From Balneola sp. (GTDB taxonomy: Bacteria; Bacteroidota; Rhodothermia; Balneolales; Balneolaceae), in NCBI GenBank assembly GCA_017640785.1, contig JAEPPZ010000001.1:124001-188000 (forward strand): a stretch of DNA of 64,000 nt, in the 5' to 3' direction. Numbering within the stretch: position 1 is the first letter of the stretch; each line of letters opens with the position of its first letter. Made by a program: the position numbers and the translations under genes. The notes beneath the pieces are model-generated. The model was not told the DNA's origin. It searched no databases and was given only the letters and a program-made list of their open reading frames with translations. This document shows, in pieces, positions 56,861 through 64,000 of the stretch.

Positions 56861-57736
56861 ATGAGCGTATTAGTAGGAAATGATACCCGACTGATTGTAC
56901 AGGGTTTTACCGGAAGTGAAGGAAGTTTTCATGCAGGTCAAATGATCGAGTACGGAACAAATGTTGTAGGCGGAGTTACTCCGGGAAAAGGCGGACAAAC
57001 TCACTTAGATCGTCCGGTTTTTAATACAGTTGCTGAAGCTGTTGAAGAAGTTCAGGCAAATACATCCATCATTTTTGTTCCCCCTGCATTTGCAGGCGAT
57101 GCTATTACTGAAGCAGCTTTTGCCGGCATCAAAGTGATCATTTGTATTACGGAAGGAATTCCTGTTAAAGACATGATCGTAGCCAAGCAAGTTGTTAAAA
57201 ATCATGGAGCGGTACTGGTTGGACCAAATTGCCCCGGATTAATTACTCCGGGAGAAGCAAAAGTGGGAATTATGCCGGGAAGTATTTTCTCAAAAGGAAC
57301 TGTTGGTTTGATTTCCAGATCAGGAACGTTGACTTACGAAGCTGTTGATCAGTTGACCAAAGAAGGATTGGGTCAAAGCACAGCAATCGGAATTGGTGGA
57401 GATCCGGTTATCGGAACTACTCACCTTGACGCTGTTAAAATGCTTCAGGAAGATCCTGATACAGAAGCAATTGTATTGATCGGTGAGATTGGTGGTTCTG
57501 CTGAAGAAGAAGCTGCTGAATATATTGCAAAGCATGTCGACAAACCTGTTGTGGCGTTTATTGCGGGATCAACAGCGCCTCCGGGCCGACGTATGGGACA
57601 TGCAGGTGCAATCATCTCCGGTGGTAAAGGAACTGCTCAGGAAAAGAAAAAAGCACTTGCTGCTGCGGGTATTACTGTTGTTGACAGTCCTGCAGAAATT
57701 GGCATTACGCTAAAGAAAATGCTGGAAACTGCTTAA
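56861..57736 (+). CDS. sucD: Succinyl-CoA synthetase alpha subunit
   Basis: 291 residues. Substrate-level phosphorylation step of the TCA cycle; the alpha subunit binds CoA and carries the phosphohistidine. [15 protein letters not shown] (about 15-29) is the nucleotide/CoA fold start, [18 protein letters not shown] (about 123-140), and the active His lies in [17 protein letters not shown] (His248 region). The beta subunit gene sucC is not adjacent, which is different from most bacteria. Promoter: TATATTCA about 45 bases upstream is a weak match. Confidence 0.93.
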   Translation: MSVLVGNDTRLIVQGFTGSEGSFHAGQMIEYGTNVVGGVTPGKGGQTHLDRPVFNTVAEAVEEVQANTSIIFVPPAFAGDAITEAAFAGIKVIICITEGIPVKDMIVAKQVVKNHGAVLVGPNCPGLITPGEAKVGIMPGSIFSKGTVGLISRSGTLTYEAVDQLTKEGLGQSTAIGIGGDPVIGTTHLDAVKMLQEDPDTEAIVLIGEIGGSAEEEAAEYIAKHVDKPVVAFIAGSTAPPGRRMGHAGAIISGGKGTAQEKKKALAAAGITVVDSPAEIGITLKKMLETA

Positions 57737-57767
57737 GATTGGATTATAATGAATAATTCAATGGGTC

Positions 57768-57852
57768 ATCTCACGGCGAATGCCTGAGATATGGATAGCT
57801 TTTAAAGTTTAGTAGTTTTAAAAGAAACCCAGATTCCTGCCTTCGCAGGAAT
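57768..57852. repeat. Two small hairpins after sucD
   Basis: ATCTCA ... TGAGAT with inner GGC/GCC (57768-57790), and ATTCCTGC-CTTC-GCAGGAAT (57833-57852), the latter resembling a widespread REP-like hairpin. They are followed by a proper terminator at 57885-57916. Confidence 0.6.
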
Positions 57853-57884
57853 GACATTACTTAGAGTTTCTAAGGAAGAATTTC

Positions 57885-57916
57885 AAACCTCCGCTCGAAA
57901 GAGTTGGAGGTTTTTT
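57885..57916 (+). terminator. Terminator of sucD
   Basis: AAACCTCC (57885-57892) pairs with GGAGGTTT (57906-57913); CTC-GAAA-GAG forms an inner stem; a T run follows. It lies about 150 bases downstream of the sucD stop, with the two hairpins between. Confidence 0.85.
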
Positions 57917-58003
57917 ATTGTAGTAAACTGTTAAAAAAAGTTACCACCCTCTTCCCTTACTCTTTTCTTGGATATATTCTCGCCAACTAATTTATTAATC
58001 TTA

Positions 58004-59566
58004 ATGAGGGTGAAAGTGAAAAGAACACTTAAACTAATTATGGCTGTTTTTGTGCTAACGAGTACAATGGCAGTTGCACAAACTACTGAAGAAGTAGTTG
58101 ATATGATCGTAAAAGAAGCTAATGAAAATTCTCAACTGGAGAAGTTGGCTCACGAATTACTGGATGTTATCGGACCACGTTTGGTTGGTACTCCGCAACA
58201 ATTGAAAGCTCACAACTGGGCAGTCGACACATTTAATGAATGGGGAATTGAAGCAGAGAAGCAACAATTCGGAGAATGGCGTGGATGGGAGCGCGGAATT
58301 ACTCATGTAGATCTTACACATCCTCGTACTGTAAGTATGGAAGGAATGATCTTAGCCTGGAGCCCCGGAACAAAAAAGAACGGCGTTGAAGCTGAAACAG
58401 TAATTATTCCTGAAGTTGAAAATAAGGAAGAATTTGAAGCTTGGTTGAAAAATGCTAAAGGTAAATATGTATTGGTTTCAATGCATCAGCCAACTGGACG
58501 CCCTGACTATAACTGGGAAGAATTTGCTACAGAAGAATCATTCGAGAAAATGAAAGAAGAGCGTAATGCTGAAGCCAGAGCGTGGAGAGAACGAATCAAC
58601 AACACGGGATACAACTCACGAACCATTATTGCAGCTCTTGAAGAAGCAGGAGCAGTTGGAATCATTCAGTCCAGATGGTCATCAGGATTTGGTGTAAATA
58701 AAATATTTAGTTCTTCAACCAAGAAGATCCCAACAGTAGATCTTTCCCTTGAAGATTATGGATTGCTTTACCGCTTAACTGAATATGGTGATAAGCCAAA
58801 AATTCATGTAAAAGCCACTTCTAAAGATCTTGGTAAAGTTGAAACTTTTAATACCATCGCAACTATTCCCGGAACTGAAAAACCGGATGAGTACATTGTT
58901 CTTTCTGCTCATTTCGATTCATGGGATGGTGGAACCGGAGCTACGGATAACGGTACAGGTTCTATCACCATGATGGAAGCAGCTCGTATTTTGAAAAAAG
59001 TATATCCAAATCCAAAGAGAACCATTATTGTGGGACTCTGGGGAAGTGAAGAGCAAGGTTTGAATGGCTCAAGAGCTTTTGTTGAAGATAATCCTGAAGT
59101 TGTTGAAAACTTACAAGCACTTTTCAATCAGGATAACGGAACCGGACGTGTAGTAAGACTTTCTGGTCAGGGATTTCTGCATTCTTATGAATTCTTAGGT
59201 CGTTGGTTGGAAGCAGTACCAAATGACATCAGCAGACATATTGAGACAACTTTCCCGGGAACCCCGGGTGGTGGTGGCTCTGACTACGCTTCTTTTGTTG
59301 CGGCAGGCGCTCCCGGATTTTCTCTTAGCTCATTAAGCTGGAGTTACTGGAACTACACTTGGCACACAAATCGTGATACGTACGATAAGATCGTTTTTGA
59401 TGATGTTCGTAACAATGCCATTCTAACTGCTGTGTTAACTTATATGGCTAGCGAAGATCCTGAAACCTTCCCAAGAGACAGAGCAGTTCTTCCTATCAAC
59501 CGAAGAACAGGCGAGCAAATGACTTGGCCGACTCCAAGATCAGCAAATAGAGACGGTGGTAACTGA
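58004..59566 (+). CDS. M28-family metallopeptidase (PA domain)
   Basis: 520 residues from the ATG at 58004; the TTG at 57968 would add 12 residues before the signal peptide, so I reject it. Signal peptide MRVKVKRTLKLIMAVF... cleaved after AVAQ (about 26). A PA domain lies at about 100-270. Zinc ligands of the M28 fold are visible: SAHFDSWDGGTGATDNG (His and Asp), GSEEQGL (Glu), NQDNG (Asp) and TWHTNRDTYD (His). Secreted or periplasmic aminopeptidase or carboxypeptidase. Ends at a terminator. Confidence 0.88.
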   Translation: MRVKVKRTLKLIMAVFVLTSTMAVAQTTEEVVDMIVKEANENSQLEKLAHELLDVIGPRLVGTPQQLKAHNWAVDTFNEWGIEAEKQQFGEWRGWERGITHVDLTHPRTVSMEGMILAWSPGTKKNGVEAETVIIPEVENKEEFEAWLKNAKGKYVLVSMHQPTGRPDYNWEEFATEESFEKMKEERNAEARAWRERINNTGYNSRTIIAALEEAGAVGIIQSRWSSGFGVNKIFSSSTKKIPTVDLSLEDYGLLYRLTEYGDKPKIHVKATSKDLGKVETFNTIATIPGTEKPDEYIVLSAHFDSWDGGTGATDNGTGSITMMEAARILKKVYPNPKRTIIVGLWGSEEQGLNGSRAFVEDNPEVVENLQALFNQDNGTGRVVRLSGQGFLHSYEFLGRWLEAVPNDISRHIETTFPGTPGGGGSDYASFVAAGAPGFSLSSLSWSYWNYTWHTNRDTYDKIVFDDVRNNAILTAVLTYMASEDPETFPRDRAVLPINRRTGEQMTWPTPRSANRDGGN

Positions 59567-59599
59567 TCTCTGATCGTCTGATTTAATTTCGTTTTATTT

Positions 59600-59630
59600 A
59601 AAAAGCCTTCTTTTTGAGAAGGCTTTTTTT
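59600..59630 (+). terminator. Terminator of the M28 peptidase gene
   Basis: AAAAAGCCTTCT (59600-59611) pairs with AGAAGGCTTTTT (59617-59628), followed by more T residues; 12-bp stem with a 5-base loop. Confidence 0.93.
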
Positions 59631-59661
59631 ATTTTGTAAACTATTTATTAAACCATTTGCT

Positions 59662-60147
59662 ATGTCGTATAAAATTCCTCCTAAAACTTCCATTGGACAT
59701 GTTCATTTGAAAGTTTCTGATCTTGACCGTTCTCTTGAGTTTTATTGCGGGTTGTTAGGTTTTGAACTCATGACCACCTACGGAGATCAGGCTGCTTTTA
59801 TTTCAGCTGGTGGATATCATCATCATATCGGTTTGAATACCTGGTTCAGTAAAAACGCAGAAGCTGCTCCTAAAAATAGCCCTGGATTATTTCATACTGC
59901 AGTTCTATATCCTTCTAAAAAAGATCTGGCTGAAATTTTTCAACGACTGCAAGATAAAAAGTACCCGATTACAGGAGCCTCTGATCATGGTGTTTCGGAA
60001 GCTCTCTACCTCGATGACCCTGATGGGAATGGCGTTGAATTATATTGGGACAGACCTAAAGAACTGTGGCCTAAAAAAGAAGACGGTTCAGTTGATATGT
60101 TCACAAAACCATTGGATATCAGAAGCTTACTTGCGGAACTGGATTAG
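59662..60147 (+). CDS. Glyoxalase/dioxygenase superfamily (VOC) protein
   Basis: 161 residues from the ATG at 59662. A TTG start at 59614 lies in the preceding terminator and is rejected. Two paired VOC motifs: GHVHLKVSDLDRSLEFYCGLLGFEL (about 12-36) and FHTAVLYPSKKDLAEIFQRL (about 73-92), and GVELYWD at about 127-133; metal ligands would be His in GHVH, His in FHTAV and Glu in VELYW. Similar to catechol-2,3-dioxygenase-type single-domain proteins. Substrate unknown. An uninformative 530-base gap with repeats follows. Confidence 0.85.
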   Translation: MSYKIPPKTSIGHVHLKVSDLDRSLEFYCGLLGFELMTTYGDQAAFISAGGYHHHIGLNTWFSKNAEAAPKNSPGLFHTAVLYPSKKDLAEIFQRLQDKKYPITGASDHGVSEALYLDDPDGNGVELYWDRPKELWPKKEDGSVDMFTKPLDIRSLLAELD

Positions 60148-60180
60148 GCAGGGCTTCCGGCTCAGTTTCCTGCCCCACCA

Positions 60181-60220
60181 CCGGGCGTGAACGCCCTACT
60201 AGCTTACATTTCGTTCTGTG
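60181..60220 (+). repeat. REP-type palindrome variant, copy near VOC gene
   Basis: GGGCGTGAACGCCC (60183-60196) followed by the CTAGCTTACATTTCG-type downstream segment. It is the same core as in the 128-bp array at 36.8-37.9 kb and in the 213-bp elements nearby (60459, 63648). Together eight cores in the window are in the same orientation. Confidence 0.85.
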
Positions 60221-60320
60221 GCTTACGATTTACCCGCCTTCAATCGCTCCGGGATAAATCCCTCGCTGGTGTACCTGAGTAAATCTAACTCACCACCAAC
60301 GTTCCCAATCGAGTTCACCA

Positions 60321-60533
60321 GAGAGGACTCTCTTGAAATTAATTAACCCAATATCCAACGTTGAACAAGGAACACCCAACATCCAGTTACGAACATCACA
60401 TGAATGACAATGGACATTGGATGTTCAGTATTGGGTGTTGGTTTATTGCCTGCACGCCGGGCGTGAACGCCCTTCTAGCTTACATTTCGTTGCGTGATTT
60501 TAAACCAGCAGATCCTTCAGGTTCTGCGGTTTA
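60321..60533 (+). repeat. 213-bp intergenic repeat, copy 1
   Basis: Begins GAGAGGACTC, contains the CCAATATCC-type palindrome (60348-60444), the GGGCGTGAACGCCC core (60459) and the CAGATCCTTCAGG hairpin. It aligns without gaps to 63510-63722 with 7 mismatches (about 97% identity). The two copies bracket the PID-CTERM and T9SS genes. Frames across it are repeat-derived. Confidence 0.92.
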
Positions 60534-60554
60534 TTGTATTCGACAGTTCCAAAA

Positions 60555-60587
60555 CAAAAAAAGGTTCCGACGCAGAGCATCGGAACC
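60555..60587 (-). terminator. Terminator hairpin at the end of the PID-CTERM region
   Basis: GGTTCCGA (60563-60570) pairs with TCGGAACC (60580-60587) with GCTCTGC in the minus-strand loop, then seven T residues on the minus strand. It is the end of the minus-strand transcript from the PID-CTERM and T9SS genes, and a member of the hairpin family at 45480 and 63843. Confidence 0.8.
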
Positions 60588-60677
60588 AGATGTAAATCAG
60601 TGAATACCTGCCCTGCTAAAAAGTGGGCAGTGATTCGGAGATCACTTCGCTACGCTCGTGAATGAGCATGATCTTGT

Positions 60678-60875
60678 TTATACGTCTTCGCTTTCGCTGT
60701 TACGGCCCTTAAGCTTTTTGTAAGCATACGCACCACCTGCAGCGGCAAGTAAGCCTAGCCCGCCGTCAATCGGAGCTTGAGCTGGATTGCTCGGTAAGCC
60801 CGGTTGTGCCATAGCAAGTGACGTTAGTATTAAAGCGATTGTGAGTGTAAGTAGTATTAGAAGAAAATTTTTCAT
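60678..60875 (-). CDS. Small PID-CTERM protein
   Basis: 65 residues: signal peptide (cleavage after AMAQ, 24), a short linker PGLPSNPAQ, then the PID-CTERM motif PIDGGLGLLAAAG (35-47), a hydrophobic stretch to about residue 52 and a basic KKLKGR end. PID-CTERM is a known C-terminal sorting-like domain of Bacteroidota-type genomes, with unknown processing protein. It is encoded just downstream of a T9SS cargo gene on the same strand with 97 bases between. Confidence 0.75.
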   Translation of the reverse strand: MKNFLLILLTLTIALILTSLAMAQPGLPSNPAQAPIDGGLGLLAAAGGAYAYKKLKGRNSESEDV

Positions 60876-60892
60876 AGTAGTATAATTTCGGG

Positions 60893-60975
60893 CTATCAGC
60901 TGTTAGCTATTAGCTTTTAGTTTCCCGTCGGGCACTAAAAGCTAACGGCTAAGCACTCATAGCTAATAGCTGTTA
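60893..60975. repeat. Nested palindrome between the T9SS gene and the PID-CTERM gene
   Basis: TTAGCTTTTAGT (60910-60921) with ACTAAAAGCTAA (60934-60945) and an inner CCCG/CGGG, flanked by AGCTATTAGCT (60905-60915) and AGCTAATAGCT (60961-60971). It occupies most of the 97-base gap and reaches the T9SS stop codon. Confidence 0.7.
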
Positions 60976-63057
60976 TTTAATTAATGTCATTTGTCTGGTT
61001 AGAACTTGGCCCGGAGCCGTTAAGCGGTAATAGTAAATTCCACTTGCTACGCCTGTTGCGTTCCAGGTCAGCTGATAGCTTCCTGCATTTTTCGTCGTAT
61101 TTAGAAGTTCAGCTACCTTCTGTCCCATTACGTTATACACAGTAATGTTTACAGGTCCTGCTTCGCCCACGGAATAATTGATATTCGTCGTTGGGTTAAA
61201 CGGATTCGGATAATTCTGACCTAGCGTAAATTCTGTTGGAGCATCGATCTCATCATCAATACTTACCGAAGTACTTGGTGTAAGTGTGATTCCAAAACGG
61301 GATGACTCATTTGTTGACTTGGATTTCACAACAGATACCGGTGACAGCATAGAGTACATCGTTTTAGGCTTCACTTTTCCTTTAGCTTCCTCAGCTATGA
61401 ACGTGTACGAACTTTCTGTACGTACATTTGTGGTGATTCCGGTTTTGTAATCCGTTAGCGTGATCTCCCAATGCTCCGGCAGATTCTTTAGTTCCGGCCA
61501 GGTTAGTGTGATCTCACCGCCTTTTGGAATCCAGCCTTCTTCAGCTGTTGTAAATGCTTCCACATCCATAGGAATGGTAACTTCCTCATTCAGCTCCGAC
61601 GGCAAGTTGTTAATGCTTAATTGCTCATCACCAACTACTGTGCTGATAGATAAAAACTCTTTAAAATCTAGTGGATCTAAACGGAGGCCGTCGAAGTTGT
61701 CTTTTCCTATCTCGCCTGTGCTCGTAAATGAGAAATGTGCATTTGCAGACAACTCTTCCATTTCTGCCGTCAGCTTGATAGTTGAAGGTTTAACATCCTT
61801 ACGGAAGGTTCCGCCTGTACTCTTATCAGCTTCTTGAATGGTTAATGATGGCGTTGGAGAGCCTGACGTGTTTTGTACCCAAAATCCCTGATAGGTAGCG
61901 ATCAAACCATCGGTAAGATCACCGGTTGTTCCATTCCAGGTATCATAACCGGAATCTGCATTATCATACACATACACCGTTCCGGTAACATCAGTGCGAG
62001 ATATTAAATCCCAATCGATAGTAGAAGCATATGGGTTACCCACTAACGTAAACGCATCGCCTTCGGTATTTAACGTTGGAGAAACATCTCCACTGTTTTC
62101 TGTTCCTGAAAGAGATAATGTTTTTGGGAAACCGGCATCTGCTCCTGAATTGGTGTAATCGTCATCACTATATACAAAGGTGATAAACCCGGTTCCGGCA
62201 GTCATTGTTGCACCAAGATCGGTAGCAGCAGCAAAATTATCTGTACTGGTGTTATATAATTGAACACTGGCCGTTCCGTTCGATACATCAGCGCCGGCAC
62301 CGATTCCTTGTGTCCAAAGATCGCCTAATAAATCATCGTACGTATTATTTGAAGTCGGGGTTGATAACATTCTCCAGCCTTCGGTACCAGTTATTGCAAA
62401 TGAAGGATTTGAACTTACAGTATATGATGCGCTTGGAAATGTAAGATTAGCACTTCCACTAGTATTAAAATTTGCAGAATTTGCTGTAGCAACATTAAGT
62501 TCAGACTTCGTGCCTGAAGTTATACTTTCATCGTATACAGCATTATCAACGTGAGGACTAATGGATAATGCGTTCACACCTTCACGTAAGTTTGGTGGAA
62601 TTGCTGAATTATTGGAACTTGATGCTGTGGAAACAAAGCCACCATTCAAGTCGAGTATGCTTACAAAATTTGTATCAGCTCCATTAACTTGATAAACTAC
62701 AATTTGATCTCCACTGGCTGATAAATTTAAACCTGCATCTTCTTCACTGAATCCATTTACTGGTAATGAAAGATTTGCACCCCATGAAATAATAGTTCCA
62801 GCAGAAATAGTACCAGAAGCAGTGTATTTTATTATACCCTCAGTTTCACGAAATGTACCATTACTAAAAACACCGTTATCTGTAAATAAAAACTCTGTTG
62901 TCGCTTCCAAGTCTTTAAGTATTAAAAAGCTGACTGAGTCTGGAGTATCAGCCTGAAGACCTATAATTGAAATATCTCCAGGTTCCAATATTGTCTGCCC
63001 AAAACTCATCCCTGCCATCAGCATACAGAGTCCGAACGTTAATAAAATGCGTTTCAT
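60973..63057 (-). CDS. Secreted protein with type IX secretion system C-terminal tail
   Basis: 694 residues: signal peptide (cleavage after SFGQ, 21), a lamin-tail-like or adhesion-like N-terminal domain (about 28-165), a large Ser/Thr/Asn/Gly-rich beta region (about 170-600) and a Por secretion tail with NYPNPFNPTTNI (about 613-624), NITVYNVMGQKVAELL and a YYYRL end (about 675-680) before a final KLIK. The tail directs it through the outer membrane by the type IX system. No cohort genes of the type IX machinery are in the window. It probably is a surface or extracellular protein of unknown activity. Confidence 0.88.
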   Translation of the reverse strand: MKRILLTFGLCMLMAGMSFGQTILEPGDISIIGLQADTPDSVSFLILKDLEATTEFLFTDNGVFSNGTFRETEGIIKYTASGTISAGTIISWGANLSLPVNGFSEEDAGLNLSASGDQIVVYQVNGADTNFVSILDLNGGFVSTASSSNNSAIPPNLREGVNALSISPHVDNAVYDESITSGTKSELNVATANSANFNTSGSANLTFPSASYTVSSNPSFAITGTEGWRMLSTPTSNNTYDDLLGDLWTQGIGAGADVSNGTASVQLYNTSTDNFAAATDLGATMTAGTGFITFVYSDDDYTNSGADAGFPKTLSLSGTENSGDVSPTLNTEGDAFTLVGNPYASTIDWDLISRTDVTGTVYVYDNADSGYDTWNGTTGDLTDGLIATYQGFWVQNTSGSPTPSLTIQEADKSTGGTFRKDVKPSTIKLTAEMEELSANAHFSFTSTGEIGKDNFDGLRLDPLDFKEFLSISTVVGDEQLSINNLPSELNEEVTIPMDVEAFTTAEEGWIPKGGEITLTWPELKNLPEHWEITLTDYKTGITTNVRTESSYTFIAEEAKGKVKPKTMYSMLSPVSVVKSKSTNESSRFGITLTPSTSVSIDDEIDAPTEFTLGQNYPNPFNPTTNINYSVGEAGPVNITVYNVMGQKVAELLNTTKNAGSYQLTWNATGVASGIYYYRLTAPGQVLTRQMTLIK

Positions 63058-63087
63058 AAAATTCCCTTTTTGTGAAAGTTTTTAAGT

Positions 63088-63113
63088 TGAGAAAGGTTAC
63101 CAAAACCTTCTCA
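63088..63113 (-). promoter_or_regulatory. Leader hairpin upstream of the T9SS gene
   Basis: TGAGAAAGGTT (63088-63098) pairs with AACCTTCTCA (63104-63113) with one bulged A, 31 bases upstream of the start codon, in the minus-strand leader. Confidence 0.4.
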
Positions 63114-63439
63114 GCACTTCAAGTTTGCAGTATTAACAAACTGTTAGCTTATCTTAAATAAAAAAATCAGTAGAATTTAACAAGTACTGTTTTTATGTGA
63201 TATGAGCATATCTATATACTTTTCATTCCGTCGGAAAATTTAATGTGCACATTGCATTTTTCAGCTTTGACCTTAAAGATTGGAGGTCAATTATTTGACA
63301 TCTTCTCTAAACCTCGAAATACCTTCCCTTCTTTAATTGACCAAATCTGCTTCACCACCAACCATTAGAATCAAGTTCATTAGTGAGGACTTTAGTCCGA
63401 ACAATAAAAGAGCTCCGTGTGCTGACCCACCCCCGTCCC

Positions 63440-63475
63440 TTCCCTAATTTTAGGGAGGGGCGCTCCTTAGGAACA
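63440..63475. repeat. Small REP-like hairpin in the distal intergenic region
   Basis: CCCTTCCCTAATTTTAGGGA-type palindrome (centre at about 63455) is flanked by GGACT/AGTCC words near 63390-63400 that resemble the start of the 213-bp elements. The 874-base gap 63058-63931 holds this, the second 213-bp element and the terminator hairpin; no gene. Confidence 0.5.
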
Positions 63476-63509
63476 TCTCAATAGTTTATAAAACTAAGGC
63501 AAACGTCGC

Positions 63510-63722
63510 GAGAGGACTCTCTTGAAATTAATTAACCCAATATCCAACGTTGAACAAGGAACACCCAACATCCAGTTACGAACATCACATGAGCGACAAT
63601 GGACATTGGATGTTCAGTATTGGATGTTGATTTATTGCCTGCACGCCGGGCGTGAACGCCCTTCTAGCATACATTTCGTTGCATGATTTTAAACCAGCAG
63701 ATCCTTCAGGTTCTACGGTTTA
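63510..63722 (+). repeat. 213-bp intergenic repeat, copy 2
   Basis: Gapless counterpart of 60321-60533 with 7 differences. The GGGCGTGAACGCCC core is at 63648. It sits upstream of the T9SS gene, so together with copy 1 it brackets the gene pair at a distance of 3189 bases (start to start). Confidence 0.92.
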
Positions 63723-63737
63723 AGAATTGAATCGTAG

Positions 63738-63867
63738 TTTCCCTCCTTATCCAAGGAGGGGCGAGCTGCTCCGTACAGAAAATATGGTGATGAACCGGGG
63801 AGGTCCGAGCAACAATGAGCCGTAAAGCTTGAACAAAAAAAAGGTTCCGGTGCAGAGCATCGGAACC
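63738..63867 (-). terminator. Hairpins including the terminator of the hydroxyacyl-CoA dehydrogenase gene
   Basis: A CCTCCTT/AAGGAGG hairpin at about 63744-63761 is followed by GGTTCCGG (63843-63850) with TCGGAACC (63860-63867), with GCTCTGC in the minus-strand loop and eight T residues on the minus strand (63835-63842). The latter is a rho-independent terminator for the minus-strand gene ending at 63932. Confidence 0.75.
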
Positions 63868-63931
63868 AGATAAATAAATCACAACTACCATTCATCAGAC
63901 GGGGCATCTATCAGATCAATATTCTTTAAGT

Positions 63932-64000
63932 TTATTTGTAGTTGTAAAAGCCTTCACCGGTTTTGTTACCGAGTTTTCCGGCATCTACCATTTTTACGAG
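63932..64000 (-). CDS. 3-hydroxyacyl-CoA dehydrogenase, 3' end (starts beyond the window)
   Basis: The last 22 codons on the minus strand read VKMVDAGKLGNKTGEGFYNYK followed by TAA at 63932-63934. The KMVDAGKLGNKTGEGFY motif is the conserved C-terminus of NAD-dependent 3-hydroxyacyl/3-hydroxybutyryl-CoA dehydrogenases. Only this end is present; the gene is cut by the window edge. Confidence 0.8.
   Translation of the reverse strand, partial: LVKMVDAGKLGNKTGEGFYNYK

Noticed and set aside
60361-60603. 80-residue frame in the 213-bp repeat
   Set aside because: Lies on repeat sequence that recurs at 63.5 kb without the frame being kept.
63706-63907. Small minus-strand frames near the right edge
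   Set aside because: They cross a hairpin, a terminator and repeat sequence; composition and lack of family features argue against genes.
1-64000. tRNA, rRNA or tmRNA genes
   Set aside because: I found no cloverleaf or rRNA-like conserved segment in the gaps; a covariance-model search would be needed to be sure.

Overview
The window looks like chromosome from a marine-type, Gram-negative member of the FCB group, most likely a Balneolales relative (Balneola or Gracilimonas-like) rather than a gut Bacteroides. The evidence is a C-terminal type IX secretion tail with the NYPNPFNP motif, a small PID-CTERM protein, BamA followed by Skp/OmpH genes, TAnnTTTG-type promoters, HslUV, a B12-dependent class II ribonucleotide reductase, and many SusC-era outer-membrane and S41 protease genes. 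The species assignment is inference. I saw no rRNA, tRNA, prophage or CRISPR array.

Layout. At 1-16.9 kb there is the 5' part of rnhB, a VWA protein, and then a long minus-strand envelope cluster (mltD-like, ctp, PHP phosphoesterase, ribH, uppS, bamA, three skp genes), preceded by nadE and a two-component pair. At 17-28.3 kb lie a tricorn-like protease, a TPR lipoprotein, a DUF4212/symporter pair, a DUF5916 outer-membrane protein, a DoxX/ECF sigma divergent pair and two tiny membrane zinc-ribbon proteins. At 28.4-35.7 kb is a vitamin B12 block: nrdJ, a BtuG-like lipoprotein, a BtuB-like receptor and a cobalamin riboswitch. An AT-rich stretch with three DnaA-box-like sites between nrdJ and btuG is a candidate replication origin; gene orientation changes from mostly minus to mostly plus nearby. 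At 36-46.4 kb are a DUF3047 protein, a 128-bp-period repeat array interrupted by a Y1 transposase, an MdtABC-like efflux operon and a Phd/ParE toxin-antitoxin module enclosed by mirrored hairpins and heptamer repeats. At 46.4-60.1 kb is housekeeping: RNase G/E, hslVU, a second ctp, PhnA/YjdM-like, aldehyde dehydrogenase, dnaG, sucD, an M28 peptidase and a VOC protein. At 60.1-64 kb a PID-CTERM/T9SS gene pair is bracketed by two near-identical 213-bp intergenic elements, and the window ends in the 3' end of a 3-hydroxyacyl-CoA dehydrogenase gene.

How it fits together. The envelope cluster links undecaprenyl phosphate supply (UppS), peptidoglycan cleavage (MltD-like), periplasmic processing (Ctp) and outer-membrane protein assembly (BamA with Skp chaperones). 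The B12 block couples riboswitch-controlled capture of cobalamin to an enzyme that cannot make deoxynucleotides without it. The most unusual content is intergenic: several families of palindromic repeats, some at fixed distances from stop codons, some flanking defined gene cassettes, and one associated with a Y1 HUH transposase whose reading frame is cut by a single in-frame TAG.
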